From Takakia lepidozioides (taxonomy: Eukaryota > Streptophyta > Takakiopsida > Takakiales > Takakiaceae), in contig CM060731.1 of assembly GCA_030704615.1 (NCBI GenBank), positions 65,888,756 to 65,952,755 on the forward strand: a stretch of DNA of 64,000 nt, given 5' to 3'. Positions 10,513 to 22,600 of this stretch are shown here, in pieces. Position 1 is the stretch's first letter; the number at the start of each line of letters is the position of its first letter. The position numbers and the translations under genes were made by a program. A model generated the notes under the pieces. That model saw nothing but the letters and a program-made list of their open reading frames with translations. It had not been told where the DNA came from and did no database searches.

Positions 10513-13500
10513 ATGCTGCTGCTGCTGCTGCTGCCGATTGTTCTGCTGCTTCTGCTATTGGCCATCTTCGTCGCTGCCAGAGCGGATGGTGGGTTACTCA
10601 TCGTGCTTTTTTCATGCTAGCTTAATTTTCTCCACTTGCAACTTGTATGGGTCGTCACTTTTGTTGCAAGAATGGCGAAGAGAAGTCAGAGATGGGACTG
10701 TGTTCGTGCTATGTCTTGATTCATAATTACTTGTCTTCCATTTGATGGCCAGGTTTTCACTTTCGGACATACTTGAGTGTAGGGAAGTCTAGCCAGATTT
10801 GGTGTCTTTCTGGGCCTGGATCTTTCTGGCGAACAGGTTCAATATAATGCATTGAGAAGGAATTAACCCTTCCATAATTGTGGGCACATTGGGCCGACAG
10901 TTGTATGGGCAAACAAGAGCATTACAGGATAGAAATTTGTGCTATTGACAGACTGAGTGTGTGAATAAATACAAAACAGAAATCTTGCTCCCCAGATTCC
11001 TTGCTCAGTGTCCTGCAAGCCCTTGTAACGTGGCAACGATGGGCAGTGTGCCGGATGATATTTTTCTGTCTTGTTGTGCTGACATGATGATGTGGGACAT
11101 TCTGAATCATTCGTGACACAGGGGACATCATATTAACAAGCAAGGGTCCAACTCCTCGGAGTGCAATTGAAGACAAGGTTGACCCTGTTGCACGCACCTC
11201 TACCACATTTTTTTCTGCATGCTTACCCAAATTCTGTGAGCTATCTATGTAGGTTGCTTGAATGAATTGCTGAATGCAGGCAAGAGTGCATGTGTAGGAG
11301 ATTCACTGGAAATATTGTCCAGGATCATATACACTGGTGTTTTTGTAGGTGGTGTGGATCACTGGGGCGAGCCAGGGAATCGGTACTCCTACTCTTTGTA
11401 CTCGGTATTGTGTCTTGTTATGTCCTCGAGTTACTTGAAATATCTCGTGATGTAAGATATCACATTTGTGCACAGGACCAATCAGACCAGTAAATCAACC
11501 ATCAGAAATTGTGTGGGTCCACATCCTATTATATTTGAACTTTAGATGCATTTTGGTTGCACTCCAGGAGAAGCACTTGCCAAGGAGTATGCCCGGCTAG
11601 GTGCCAAGCTTATTCTTTCAGCACGGAGAGTGACTGAATTGGAGCGTGTCAAAGCACAATTGGCAGGTATCACCTCTATTCAAATGCATGGTTACCTCAA
11701 TGCGACTCCTATAGGTTATTATTCCTTGTGTCTGTGGGGTGTTACTGGGGATCCCATTTGACCCATTGTTCAATGCAGATGCTGGAAAGCCAAATGGTCT
11801 TTGCATTGTGTTGTGCCTTGAACTCTGTTATTGATGTAGTTCGCCTTTCACCCTGATTTCACTGTGTCATGAACGGCAAACTGTCGTTGATTTTTGAAGT
11901 CCTTGGCATGCTATTGAAGAAGCGAGAAGTCATGTGCAAGACCTCTGACATTTGCCTATTTAGACAACAGGGTTAACCACAAAAGTGAAGTCATTTAGGT
12001 CTAGAAACTGTCAGAAACCCAGGTTTACTTATGTTTTTGTTGCAAACAGCAGCAAGTAGAAGCAACAATCTACGGTTCCAACTTCTCCTGCAGTCCCGAG
12101 AATTGATTTTGACATGAAGCTCGAGATACTTTTGAAACCTGTTTGCCAAATGTGCGGGAACCTCCTTATGTTATTTTATTTTATGGTATCATTGCTTGTC
12201 AAATATCTTTACAGGCAAACATGTACCAGATGGGGTTTTAGTGCTTCCTTTGGACATAACTTCTGATATTGAAGAATTAAAGAAAGCTGTGGAGAAAGCT
12301 GAAACGGCTTTTGGGGGAGCTGGGATTGATGTCATGGTGCACAATGCAGCATATGATCGCCCTGTAAGTTTGTCTCCTCCATTTTTTTGCACATATAACA
12401 CATAAATCAAATCACATAAAAGCCAGCAAAAACTGCTGAAACTTACAGTGACATAGAAAGGACTGCATTCTACTGGGGCAACACATAATTTGCGGCAAGG
12501 CATTAACATGAGACACTTTTTGCAGTTGGATGAGAATGCATTCATGTCATGCTGTATCCCTTGTTGCGTCTTTAGATAAATGAACTGTGACAGAGTTTTT
12601 GCTGGTGAGATTTGTTGCTCTGCTTGGCTCCATCTCAGGAGAATTTTGTGTGATGTGGTTATGCAGAAGCTTCCTGCATTGGAGATACCAGAGGAGATGC
12701 TTAAGGTCAGAAACCTGTAGCCATGACATAGTTGGACAGTTTTCTAGTAGTAGTTTGGGTCTGAGTAAGTGACAGTCCATTGAAATCTTCTTAACTAGAT
12801 AAGAAGTCGGCCTCAGTTCCCCTCTCAGAAACGTAATATCTATTGGGAATATACACTCAGAGGAGCTTCTGCCGTTTTAAATTCTGAAGCATTAGAGTCT
12901 GAACTATCATTGAAATGTAGAAAATTTTCACTTGTGCCGATGACTGAGCATGGTGAGTCAATCTGGTCCCAATGTTTGGAACAAACCAATGTACTGCTCT
13001 TAGAAGGTTGTGGTGATAGTTCAGTAGGATTAAATGTCCAATTCTTCCATGTTGGAAATGTAGGTCACATTTGATATAAACGTGCTGGGCACGATTCGAC
13101 TGACACAGTGTGTGCTTCCGGGGATGCTTCGCCGACACAAAGGCCATTTTGTTCTGGTTTGTGCTCTGCCAATTCCCTCATCGTCAAGGTCTGTGCTACA
13201 ATTTGTTAGTATTTTCCTGTGGAGACTTTTGGCCGTCAATCAGCTCATGTACGAAGACTAGCGAATGCAGAAGAGTGGATTTGTGCTTGGGTAGGTCTTT
13301 ATTGCTAGTAGTACCAAAAATTTGTGGGTTTTCTGTTTTTTGTAGGTGAGCAGTGTGGCAGGAAAATTACCGGCACCGGGTCAGTCAGTGTATGCAGCCT
13401 CCAAACATGCTGTCAATGGCTACTTCCACACACTTCGTTCTGAGGTGCACTAACTGTATGCTCTCACAACAATGAAGTTGTTATGGACTCCATGAGGGAT

Positions 13501-14865
13501 GGTTCTCAAGTTAATGCTTACATGTTAAATTGCTGTGTATTCAGTCCTAAAGTGCAGTTGGGAGGGCTATTTATGTGGGGGTAATCTTCAATGGGGGTGT
13601 AACACTTTCAAATGGTTTGCATTCAATGGACAGGTGAGCCAACAAGGAATTAAGGTCACTGTGGTCTGTCCTGGTCCAATTGATACATCATCAGTGGAAT
13701 CTTCCAAAATGCAAGTTTCTGAGGTGAGTAGCATAAACCTATCTGATAAGTATGATCACATCTCACATCATTTGGTATTAGTGTGGGCTAGTGACTTGTG
13801 CTCCTATATGCAATCCTTGTTCAATCTAGGTGTTTGACTTGCAACTAGGGTCTGACATTCATAGCAACTGCTTCTTGGTGAACCTAGCCACGCCTGAGCG
13901 TAGCAAGATGTGCGGAGCTCATTGTTAAAGCAGCTGCGTATGACTTGAAAGAAGCCTGGATATCCTACCAGGTACACCATTCAACATACCCCTAGCAGTT
14001 GGATCTGTGTCTGATATATTTTATGTCTGGCAAAGATAGTTGTGTTTCTAAGAGGTTTTGCTGTGGGCATATAGGTTGTCAGGGGCAGTTCCTGCTTTAG
14101 CCAATGTGTGAAAGACGGACGATGTGCTGATTTTGAATATAGTTGTAGGAGACATGATGGCCTTGAGAGGTTTTTTTAATGTGTTGCTCTTGGGGCGTCT
14201 AGGATGTCTCTATAATTGATCCACCCGTGTTGCCTGTGTTGCAGCCTGTGCTGTTGTTTCTATATTTGATGCAGTATTTCCCTGTCCTTGGGTATGCTGT
14301 AAGTGAACGGGTATGTTCCCTCCGTGTCCTGTGTTAATTGTTTCGGAGAAAAGTTTCTCACTTGGACTCATTTGAGTAGATGCTTCCTACAAATGCTAAT
14401 TGATACTATGTGTGACTAAGGAGTGTAAAATCCTGCAGAGACTGCTACTTACATCCCTGATTTCTGGAATATGAAAGCCTGCACCTGAGGCATAATGTAG
14501 TCTTCTGTGTTAATCATTGTTATATGCCAAGAGCTCCCTCTGAACCTCAAGACACCAGCCTATGATTACATGATGTTCAAATTTAGGATCATCCACCAAC
14601 CTTAAACGATGGCAACCACCAACTTGTTCATGCAAAAGTTAATTGTTTTAGTGCTTTTCCGAGATTCTGGAGTCTTACTACAGTAAAGCAGCTGATCAAT
14701 ATTCCAAGCTTCTGTCTGATTTCTAGCTCAGCAGGTATCTGTTCCATGACTCACATAGGGGGCGTATGGCAGGTTGGGCCCAAGCGTCTGAATGCTGCTA
14801 AGACGGGGCAGAGTGCCTATAGTGCAAGTTTATTATTTGGTCAGGACAAGAAAAAGGCCATCTAA
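10513..14865 (+). CDS. membrane-anchored short-chain dehydrogenase/reductase, DHRS7-like, multi-exon
   Basis: This is an NAD(P)-dependent SDR oxidoreductase of the DHRS7 type, expected at the ER or another endomembrane; the substrate is unknown. The first exon (10513-10585) encodes a Leu-rich N-terminal anchor ending RAD, as in DHRS7. Ten further exons join in phase: 11349-11382, 11568-11666, 12215-12363, 12667-12705, 13064-13156, 13346-13444, 13634-13723, 13888-13971, 14245-14310 and 14773-14865. They give VVWITGASQGIG (cofactor Gly motif), LILSARRVTELERVK, LPLDIT, a VHNAA motif (usually NNAG/NNGG), DINVLGT (structural Asn), VSSVAG (catalytic Ser), YAASK (catalytic Tyr and Lys), VVCPGPIDT and a C-terminus ending KKKAI. 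These ten exons encode 281 aa. A short exon linking RAD to VVWITG, between 10586 and 11348, was not located. Two exons are very small (34 and 39 bp). The family call is firm; the 5' end is not. Confidence 0.88.
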
Positions 14866-16091
14866 GACAGCTGCATCTTGCTACAAGATGATAGACCTGT
14901 ATATAATGTCCTTCCACTGGTTCTTTATACTTGATGCCCGTAAAAGCACTTGTAATAAGGATTCGCACTTGCTACGGCCTTTTCTTGCATTTATCTTGGA
15001 AGTCATTAATGCCAAAGAGGATATGTCTGCTTATGCATTGGTGATTCGTTGGGGTGACGGTATGAACTGGCTTCCAAAGAGAATTGCTCTCTCCCTCATC
15101 ATGAACTCTGAAACTATGTGCTGTTTCCCCCTGCAACTGAGTGATCTGACCATGTTGAAGCTTAAGTCTCCACCCCACAAGGTCAACTGTGTGCCTTTAC
15201 TTCAACCCCACCCCTTGGAGTGATTAGGAGCTGATCTATCTGCACATTCCTTGTTTACCTCATTTTTCTCACTCATCAAAGGTGGACTTCATTCATGTCC
15301 AGGAGCACTGAGGAGCATGCAACTATCCTTTGAACTCTACACCAGATCTCGCGTGATTTAGTTGAAATGGAAAATCTCTGATGCAGAACAATTTGATGAG
15401 ATCCTACGTTTATGGAAAATTCAGTGGTTCAACACTGGTACAGTCTAGATAAAAATGAGGGCAACGTTCATTTGATAGAGCCCATGTCCAATAGGGACTG
15501 CACCCATAAGAGGAGTGGCTCTTAGTAAGCTTGCTTCAGCTGGATCTGAATCTCTCTCGCTACCAGCCCCATTCAAATCACTCTAGAGCTTACCCGGATG
15601 ACGACCTCTTAATGACGAAGACACAACATTCTTCAAGATGAGGCTGAAGACACCACCTCTGGACAGACAAAGGAATGTATCCCATAAAAGTTTCATCACA
15701 CATCAAAGAACACGACCGTCACCTTGTATACCGAAGTGTGCAGACACAGAATAACTCCACACTACTGTCTATAGTCTTTGTGTCATAATGTCTTCGTGTT
15801 GCTACTACTGAGCACCGAGACATTCAGTGGTATGGATTGTATGAGATCTTCCTGTGGAAGCTATCAGCGTTCAAGCCATGCAAGCACTTCAACTCTAAAA
15901 CGTCTGTATGATGACCAGACGGTGAGCGTTTTTCTCCCTTGGCTCCCCAGCCTAGGTGGCCGTCCAACCCTACCGTGGACAGGCTTGCAAGCATCTGAGG
16001 CTCCAGATGTGGATCCGAACCTGCGTGTGAGGGATGTGTTGAAAGTCCAGGGGGGGTGTATCCCATTGAGCACCTGAGCTACAGGAAAGAG
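14866..16091. other. intergenic region between the SDR and DsbA-like genes
   Basis: This holds the SDR 3' UTR and the upstream region of the next gene. Open frames at 14792-15223 and 15778-16077 overlap or border known exons and have no recognisable domain. No repeat or RNA gene was identified. Confidence 0.4.
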
Positions 16092-17375
16092 ATGGCAGGG
16101 AAGGCGAGAATTGTGATTGTTATGTCAGTGTGGATGACAATCTTGGGAAGCAGTCTGGCGCAGTTTGCTATACCAGACCAGTATGATGGGTTTTCGTATA
16201 AGCTCCCATCAGTGAAAGTGCCAGTAATTTGGGAGGTTTTCATAGACCCTCTTTGTAATGATTGCAAGCAGACATGGCCAATTGTGAAGCAGGTTGCCGA
16301 CCTGTATGGCAGCAGTGCAGTTGTCCTCATTGTGCATGTTTTTCCTTCTCCGTGAGACTCTCTTCCTCTCTCTCGTCTTCGTCTATATTGGGAGTGTTCT
16401 TTGGTATCGCTGTCCATCTACCGGCAGAGGATTTGACAACCTCAGTTAGAGCAGTAGCTGTCTTCTATTCTCCTCTGCTCTCATTGCACAAGCGCATCAA
16501 TACTCCAGGTTAGAAACAAGTTTGCATGTGGCTGCTTTGGTTTGGTTGTGAGGAGGGCTAACAGCGTCAAGCAGATTTGTGTAAATTTGAGATGAAATTT
16601 GTTTGTGGGTGTGTATTGGCAGGTTTCATCATAATGCCTTCTTTGCTTCAAGGACTCTGCACATTGCAAACACCTTGAATTCCTCGCTCGTTTATTCCTT
16701 GTTGGAACTCATTTTTGAACGACAGGTATATGTGATCCAGGATATTGGATAGGATCTTGTTTACTATGTGCTCGTTGGATTCAATATTGCAGTATCGGCA
16801 TACGTGCGGTTCTTCGTTCTTGCTGTTCTTACAGTTTACTAGCCATGGCCGATATAGAACGGATAGAAGGGCAGTTTTTGGGGATGAAAAAACAGCTTGA
16901 CACATCGAGACCTTGAGGTGGGGAGTAAGTGGTCAACTGATTTGGCAGTGGCATATGTGGCATGACAATATCGCCAGGATTCCTTCTCCAATGTCAACAC
17001 TGCTGATGAGGCAGCATCACATGTTGTGGAGCGCATGATAGGCCTGGCAGAGGAACTTGGTGTATCAGTGACTGCCTTCAGAGATGGTCTCAATGACTCT
17101 TCCACTGACCAGCTCACTCGGAGCTCTTTTAAGGTGAGTTTGTGCTCTCGTCATTAGTGATTGGCTCAGTCCAGTCAGTAACTTGAATAGCCCATCAGTG
17201 CTGATTTGACACTGAATTTTGTGTGCAGTATGGATGCTCCAGGGGAGTTGTGGCAACACCTACTTTCCTTGTCAACGGTGTGTTGGCTACAGGAGCTGAC
17301 GAATCTTGGAGTGTCAGCGATTGGCGCAAGCTTCTGGATCCACTATTGAAGACAGGTGACTGTCTTGTGGAGTGA
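16092..17375 (+). CDS. DsbA-like thioredoxin-fold protein, secreted, 221 aa, four exons
   Basis: This is a thioredoxin-superfamily protein of the plant DsbA-like/Thioredoxin_4 type (Arabidopsis At1g20225 is the relative I recall). The exons 16092-16351, 16623-16725, 16978-17133 and 17229-17375 sum to 666 bp and join in phase. The start at 16092 is preferred because it is followed at once by a hydrophobic signal peptide ending near SSLAQ (residues 8-24). A CNDC pair follows at residues 55-58 in FIDPLCNDC, at the position of the redox CxxC of the fold. An all-helical insert follows (HHNAFFASRTLHIANTL), then ATPTFLVNGV with the cis-Pro loop that lines the active site, and a C-terminal helix. The likely role is thiol-disulfide exchange or a structural thioredoxin fold in the secretory pathway; no partner is known. 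An upstream in-frame ATG at 16056 would place the signal peptide internally and is less likely. Confidence 0.88.
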
Positions 17376-19671
17376 GAGATGTCAAGGAGTCTCCTCTATA
17401 GCATATCAGAAGATAATGGTTTGTTTTGATCATTTAGGTCTTAATTTGTATGCGGACAGAATGGGACAGCTGGTATTGCTCAGCAGTGAGACCTGACAAA
17501 CCAACTATGGTATTGACCATGAGTTAAGTGAGATATTTGTGTGGAAGCTGTACTCTGGACCATTGACAGATGCCACTACTGTCTCTATTCTGCTCGACTT
17601 TTGGCAGCATATAGGAAGCTGTGCAGTGTACAATGGAATCCTTAGTGAACTTAGGGTGGTACATTTATTTCTCCATGGAAGAAGGACGAGCCCATAGACC
17701 TTTTGTCGAGAGTAAGTACAAATTCACATACATAGAGAATTCTTCTGGGGTGTGCATATTCTCTGTTGAAAGTGTGGAGCATGTTGACAGGTTTTCCCTG
17801 TTTCACATTTGATGTTGAATGTACTCGCAGTAGTCTGAACTCGTTGGTTTGGTCTCCTTTTCTTGTAGGCAACAGGTTGAGCATTTGAGGAGACCATTGC
17901 TGCAGTGGATCTTGAGGGGGCAAATCTCTCTCTGAGAGCTGGCTGTATTGGACAAAAATGTCACTGTCTATGGCACTTGACACATATAGAATAGCTCCGC
18001 AGAATATCTCTGTAGGCAGTCATTTTTCACTCACTTCTAAATAGATCCCTGATGTATCTTAATTACAGTGCCTCCTGCAGTTGCAAGCTCCTTTTATGTA
18101 TTGTACTTTTTCACTAATATGGAGAAATGCTATACATCCAAACTAACTAAATATTTCGAGTTTGCAGGCCAGTTGCATACAAGCTTACATCTAGCAATGT
18201 AGTAGTCATGCAAATTGAGTGGTGGCCATGGTAACTGTTGGTTTTTGGGGTCATTAAGAAAGGCCAAAGAGTAAAGAGTGTGGTTAGGGGCAGTTCTTCA
18301 TACTCAAGCGAGATAGCGAGTGTGCGAATGATTTTGCATTTCTCAAGATGTGTCAAGCCCATCCTTTCAACCATTATCTTCCATCTTTTCAGTCTGCCAA
18401 TGTTGAGGACATGGCAGCACTGAAATTGCACAGTCTGGGTTAACCAAGCATAAGAGAAGAGAGCAGCGAGCCCATCTTCCCCTTCCCAAGGTTCATTTTC
18501 CATCAGTGTTTGTCAGTAGCCCTTTGCAGGGTGAGGTGCCTCCAAAAACTCCTCTTCCACCCAACTTCTTCATCCTAAAGCAAGCAGGATCTTGAAAGAT
18601 AAAAGCTTCTGACTGCAACTTCAAAATGTCCTACTATGGTTGCAGTACTAAAACTGTTCAAAGGTTCAAAGTTTACACTGGAGATGCTCTAAAACTTCAA
18701 AACCCACACATCAAACTGGCAGACGATTGAGCAAACTGGCACAGGGTGCATGCTTTTGAAAAGAGATTCAGCCTCCAGGCCCTCTCTTCAAACCGAAAAG
18801 GCTCATGCGCCATTTCGACAAGGTCCAGATTCTCGAAGTAGGCTCTTAACTCTTAAGGTTTTGTATCGAAAGATTATCACATCAATCTTGTCATGTGACA
18901 GTGGACGAGGGACACGCCACAGTGCAGGATTGGGAATGCTATGGATGCGGGGAGGGCACGAGGGTTACGGAAGGATGAAGGAGAAGGAGGGTAGTTAGAT
19001 GGGGGGGCGATTAGTATATCCGTTGCGCACTGTAACGTCTAGCCCTAGCCTCGGGGTTTTTTAGTTAGTTTTGGTTTAGGGTTCAGTCCTGCGCTCGCTT
19101 GCGCTTTCTCTTTTTCGCCTGCTGTGTGTTGCTTTTCTCAGATCATGCGTGCGCTCCTGCGCGCACTACTGGGTTGCTCGCGACGTCACGCTCCACCTCA
19201 CTTTTCTTTCCGTTTTTTTCACTCGTCTGAGTATTTGGATTAGAAAATGTCGTTAGGGATTCAGCCCACTCTGTCTATACCACAGTCTTTCAGTTTCGAG
19301 GGCGTGTGAAGGATCTCTCCCTTTCTTTCACTGCTATGTGTGTGACATATACCCGGATTTGTGACGAAAGCCCCATTGGATGGCGTCTGTAGATGTGCAT
19401 GTTGTTGCGGGGTGTCGGTCTTGAGCTTTTAATGTGTGCGGAATATACCCGGGCCAGTCGTTGTACGAGGTTCAACTCTACTTCTCCGGTTGTGCTTGTC
19501 TTCCAGCTATTATCAATTGGGAATTTGCGGTTCTAAAGAACAAATGTTCTGTCACATTTATCCGACGCCTTTCGAAAGGCTCATCGTTTGTCTATGTGTG
19601 CGATAACAAACATGGAGCATATGGGGGACTGGAGGCTGGAATCATAGTAGAAGAACGTGACAAAGGGCAGC
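17376..19671. other. intergenic region and 5' UTR of the RNA-binding gene
   Basis: No protein family is recognisable. The part from about 19000 to 19671 is probably promoter and 5' UTR of the CCCH/RRM gene. It holds a TTAGTTAGTTTTGGTTTAGGG stretch and a C/T-rich segment. It also carries an 82-codon frame (19434-19682) that overlaps the main ATG at 19672 and ends ten bases past its first base; if transcribed, this could act as an overlapping upstream ORF. Other short frames here look incidental. Confidence 0.35.
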
Positions 19672-22600
19672 ATGAAGATTGACGATGCTACTCTCAATCA
19701 CTATCTGATAAAGAATTTACAACCATTGTAAGTTGCTGCTTCCGCCACTTTCCTCATCTTTCCTGGGGCTCTATGCTCCACGCTCTCTCTCCCTCTTTCT
19801 CTCTTCTAAGTTCTTGCGGTGGTTTAGAGACCTTGGCATGTGACTTGCAATGGAACCCTAGTATGTTTTACAATTCTAGTAGAGTGAGCTCACCAGTGAA
19901 CCCAGCATTACAAATGGTTCCGTGAGGCCACCACTAAGGCTCTTCAATGTACTGGTAGGACGAAAAACCGAGAGTCTGTGGAGGTCGACAACTAATTTTC
20001 AGCGTCACTTCGTTTGGCCATTGCTCCGTCCCTGTCTATGTTTACTGCATTTTTTTCTGTTGACTATTTCACATCCTTTCTTTTTCCGGCCCCTCTTGAC
20101 ATCTGTGTATACACAGACATATCGTCTCACCTTGTTCATTATTCACTGCTGCCCTACCCTGCTGCTAGCCTTGTGCATGATGGTCCATGAGCCTTCTTTT
20201 GGACTCATTTTCCTAACGCAGCATTCTTTTCCAAAACTAGGCTTTCCTGTTGCGTGCATGTTGTTTGAAATAAATACCTTGACCCCTCAGCTTTTTAGGT
20301 CCCTCCAGCACAGGTTTGCTGTCTGTCTCCACCTGCCTCTTTATGGTTATGTATGCTTTTTGTTGCCTTTTTTCTTTGTATCTGTTGTAATCCATCTGTA
20401 TAAATCCTTTTCTTACTGCAAAAAAACTCTTTGGAACTTTCATGATTATCTCTCCATATCAGTTTCTTTCTGGCGAGTTTGAACACACACACTCTCTTTC
20501 TCTATCTTCAACCTGTTTAGCGTCGCTTTTCTACCTTCACTTGCTACTCCTGTCTGTGGGTATATTCATAACAGGCAGTGAATGGGAGATTGTGTTAGGA
20601 AGAAGCCTCCACTCCTCGTAGTCTTACTTTCTGTTCCTCCAGATATGTTTAATCATTTGTGTATTTCTTGTTATCTTCCTTGAGCACAATTCCTTCCTAA
20701 AAAGTTTTTATATTCTGGTTTAGTCTCGTGTCTTGGCTTCACCATGAGAAATTTGCTAAGCTCCCTTCCTGGTCTAGTTAGCCCTGCCGTGCTTGTGGAC
20801 GATGTTTGGTAAGAAAGGGCAGGTTGGATTTTCTCTCCTCCCTCTTACGGACATGCAACACACAGATGGGAAGTTTGGCAGAGAAAAGTGAAGCAGCAGG
20901 ATTTGAGAGTGGTGATTGGGTGAGTGACTGAAATTCCTGTATTTTAATGAGTTAAGACTATCTTGAAGGATCAATGAGCCATTACCAGGATGGAGCAGGA
21001 TCATAGCTGTTCAATGCTAGTGCGCCATCAATTATACCCCTTTCGAGGAGTACTGTTTTGTTCTTCTTAAATTTTTTACAAAATGTAAGAAAAGTATGTG
21101 TGTGGAGAGTGGTCTCATGGTCCTTGGCTGCCTGTGAAACAGGACAGAGGCAGATCCAACTTTGCTTTCTGACTACGTAGCGGCACTGCTGAAGAACAAC
21201 AAGCCCAAGAAGGAACTGCATAAGCTGTGCATTGATCAGCTTTACGATTTTCTAGGAGAGGGTACTGTCTTAACATCCCAATGATGAGCCCCCATATTTG
21301 TGTATCAGCTTGCTTTGTTTTGACTTTTTTCCTATTTGTATAGGTCCTTTTTAATTCGTGAATCCTCTCACATTACCTACGGCTTGTGGTTGCATGCTGG
21401 CTATGCCACTTTGAAGTTTCATAATCATGATGGCAATGCTGTCATTCCATCATGCACTCTAGTTGCAAACCACATTGCTATTGAGCACTTAAGTGAAACC
21501 AGTTTTATCAGTGAAGCTGGAATTGGTTGTGAGCAGGAACAAAGACCTTTGTTGTAAATCTATTTCATGCACTTGAAGATGGGACAATCCCTACTTCTCC
21601 AGAGGAGTTGGAGAGTTCCAAGCAAATGGATGCTGCAGGTGCTATTGGTAGTGTTGCGGAGATGCCACCACAGTTAGAAAGGCTACCGAATGCCTCGTTG
21701 CGTCCATGGAATATGAATGGCGAGGATGAGGAAGAGGAGGAGGAAGAGGAGAGCAGCGACGAGGATCGCAATCATAAGCATCGGCGCCGAGTATCCCGCT
21801 CTCGTTCCTATGATCGCAGTGATGATCCGGAGTCTGTGCGGTATAATGGTCGGCCCTCAGGTGACAACGAGCGGCAGGCCGGGGACCCTGGCAGAGGGCC
21901 TGGTCATCCGGACAGAGATAGGCCTGCAAAATATGACAGACGATTGGGTCGAGAGCATGCAGGAGTTGGGCGTTTTAACAATGGGGACGAAGGACAGCGA
22001 GGTGCAATGAGAGGTGGCCCGCCTTTGCGAGGGGAGGGTGGTGCCCTTCGCTTTGATGGCAATCGAATGGGCCGTGGCAGAGGAACTGCCCCTTGGGCTG
22101 GGCCCCTTCCACCACCTCCCTTTCCTGATGCATCACATCCTCTTTTGCCTCCAACATCAGGTTTCTTTCCAGGAGGCAGGGCCATTCCTGGTCGAGGTTC
22201 TGTGTGGACTCCTGGATTTGGTCCTCTGCCTGTCATGGGCTCTGGACCCTTGGAGCACACTCACCTCCTTCAAGGTGGCCGGGGGTCTACCGGTATGACC
22301 ATGGGGATGGGCATGGGGCTGGGGCGGCTGAGATGCTTGGATTTTGAGGAGCGGGGTTATTGTCTCAGAGGGGATCTTTGTCCCATGGAGCATGGTGCCA
22401 ACAGGATTGTTGTTGAAGATGTGCAGGTAAAGTTCAGGCATTGAACCTCTTTACATAGCCTTGTAGCAAAATGCCATAGGGGCAATTTCGGGTGCAGTTT
22501 ATAGTCCAGTTGTTTCTGCATCTTTGAAAGCTGCTGATGGACCACTGGCCGTAATGCATTGCTGCTGCAGTCAACCACAGCTTTTGTCATGGCATCTGGT

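Noticed and set aside
14792-15223. 143-codon frame as a separate gene
   Set aside because: It begins inside the last SDR exon in another frame and continues into 3' UTR sequence without a domain.
19922-20482. 186-codon frame as a gene
   Set aside because: It lies inside intron 1 of the RBM26/27-like gene, is a hydrophobic translation of T-rich intron sequence and has no domain.
21904-22260. minus-strand frame of 118 codons
   Set aside because: It is the antisense of the Gly/Pro-rich exon 3 of the RBM26/27-like gene, where GC-rich codons avoid stops on both strands.
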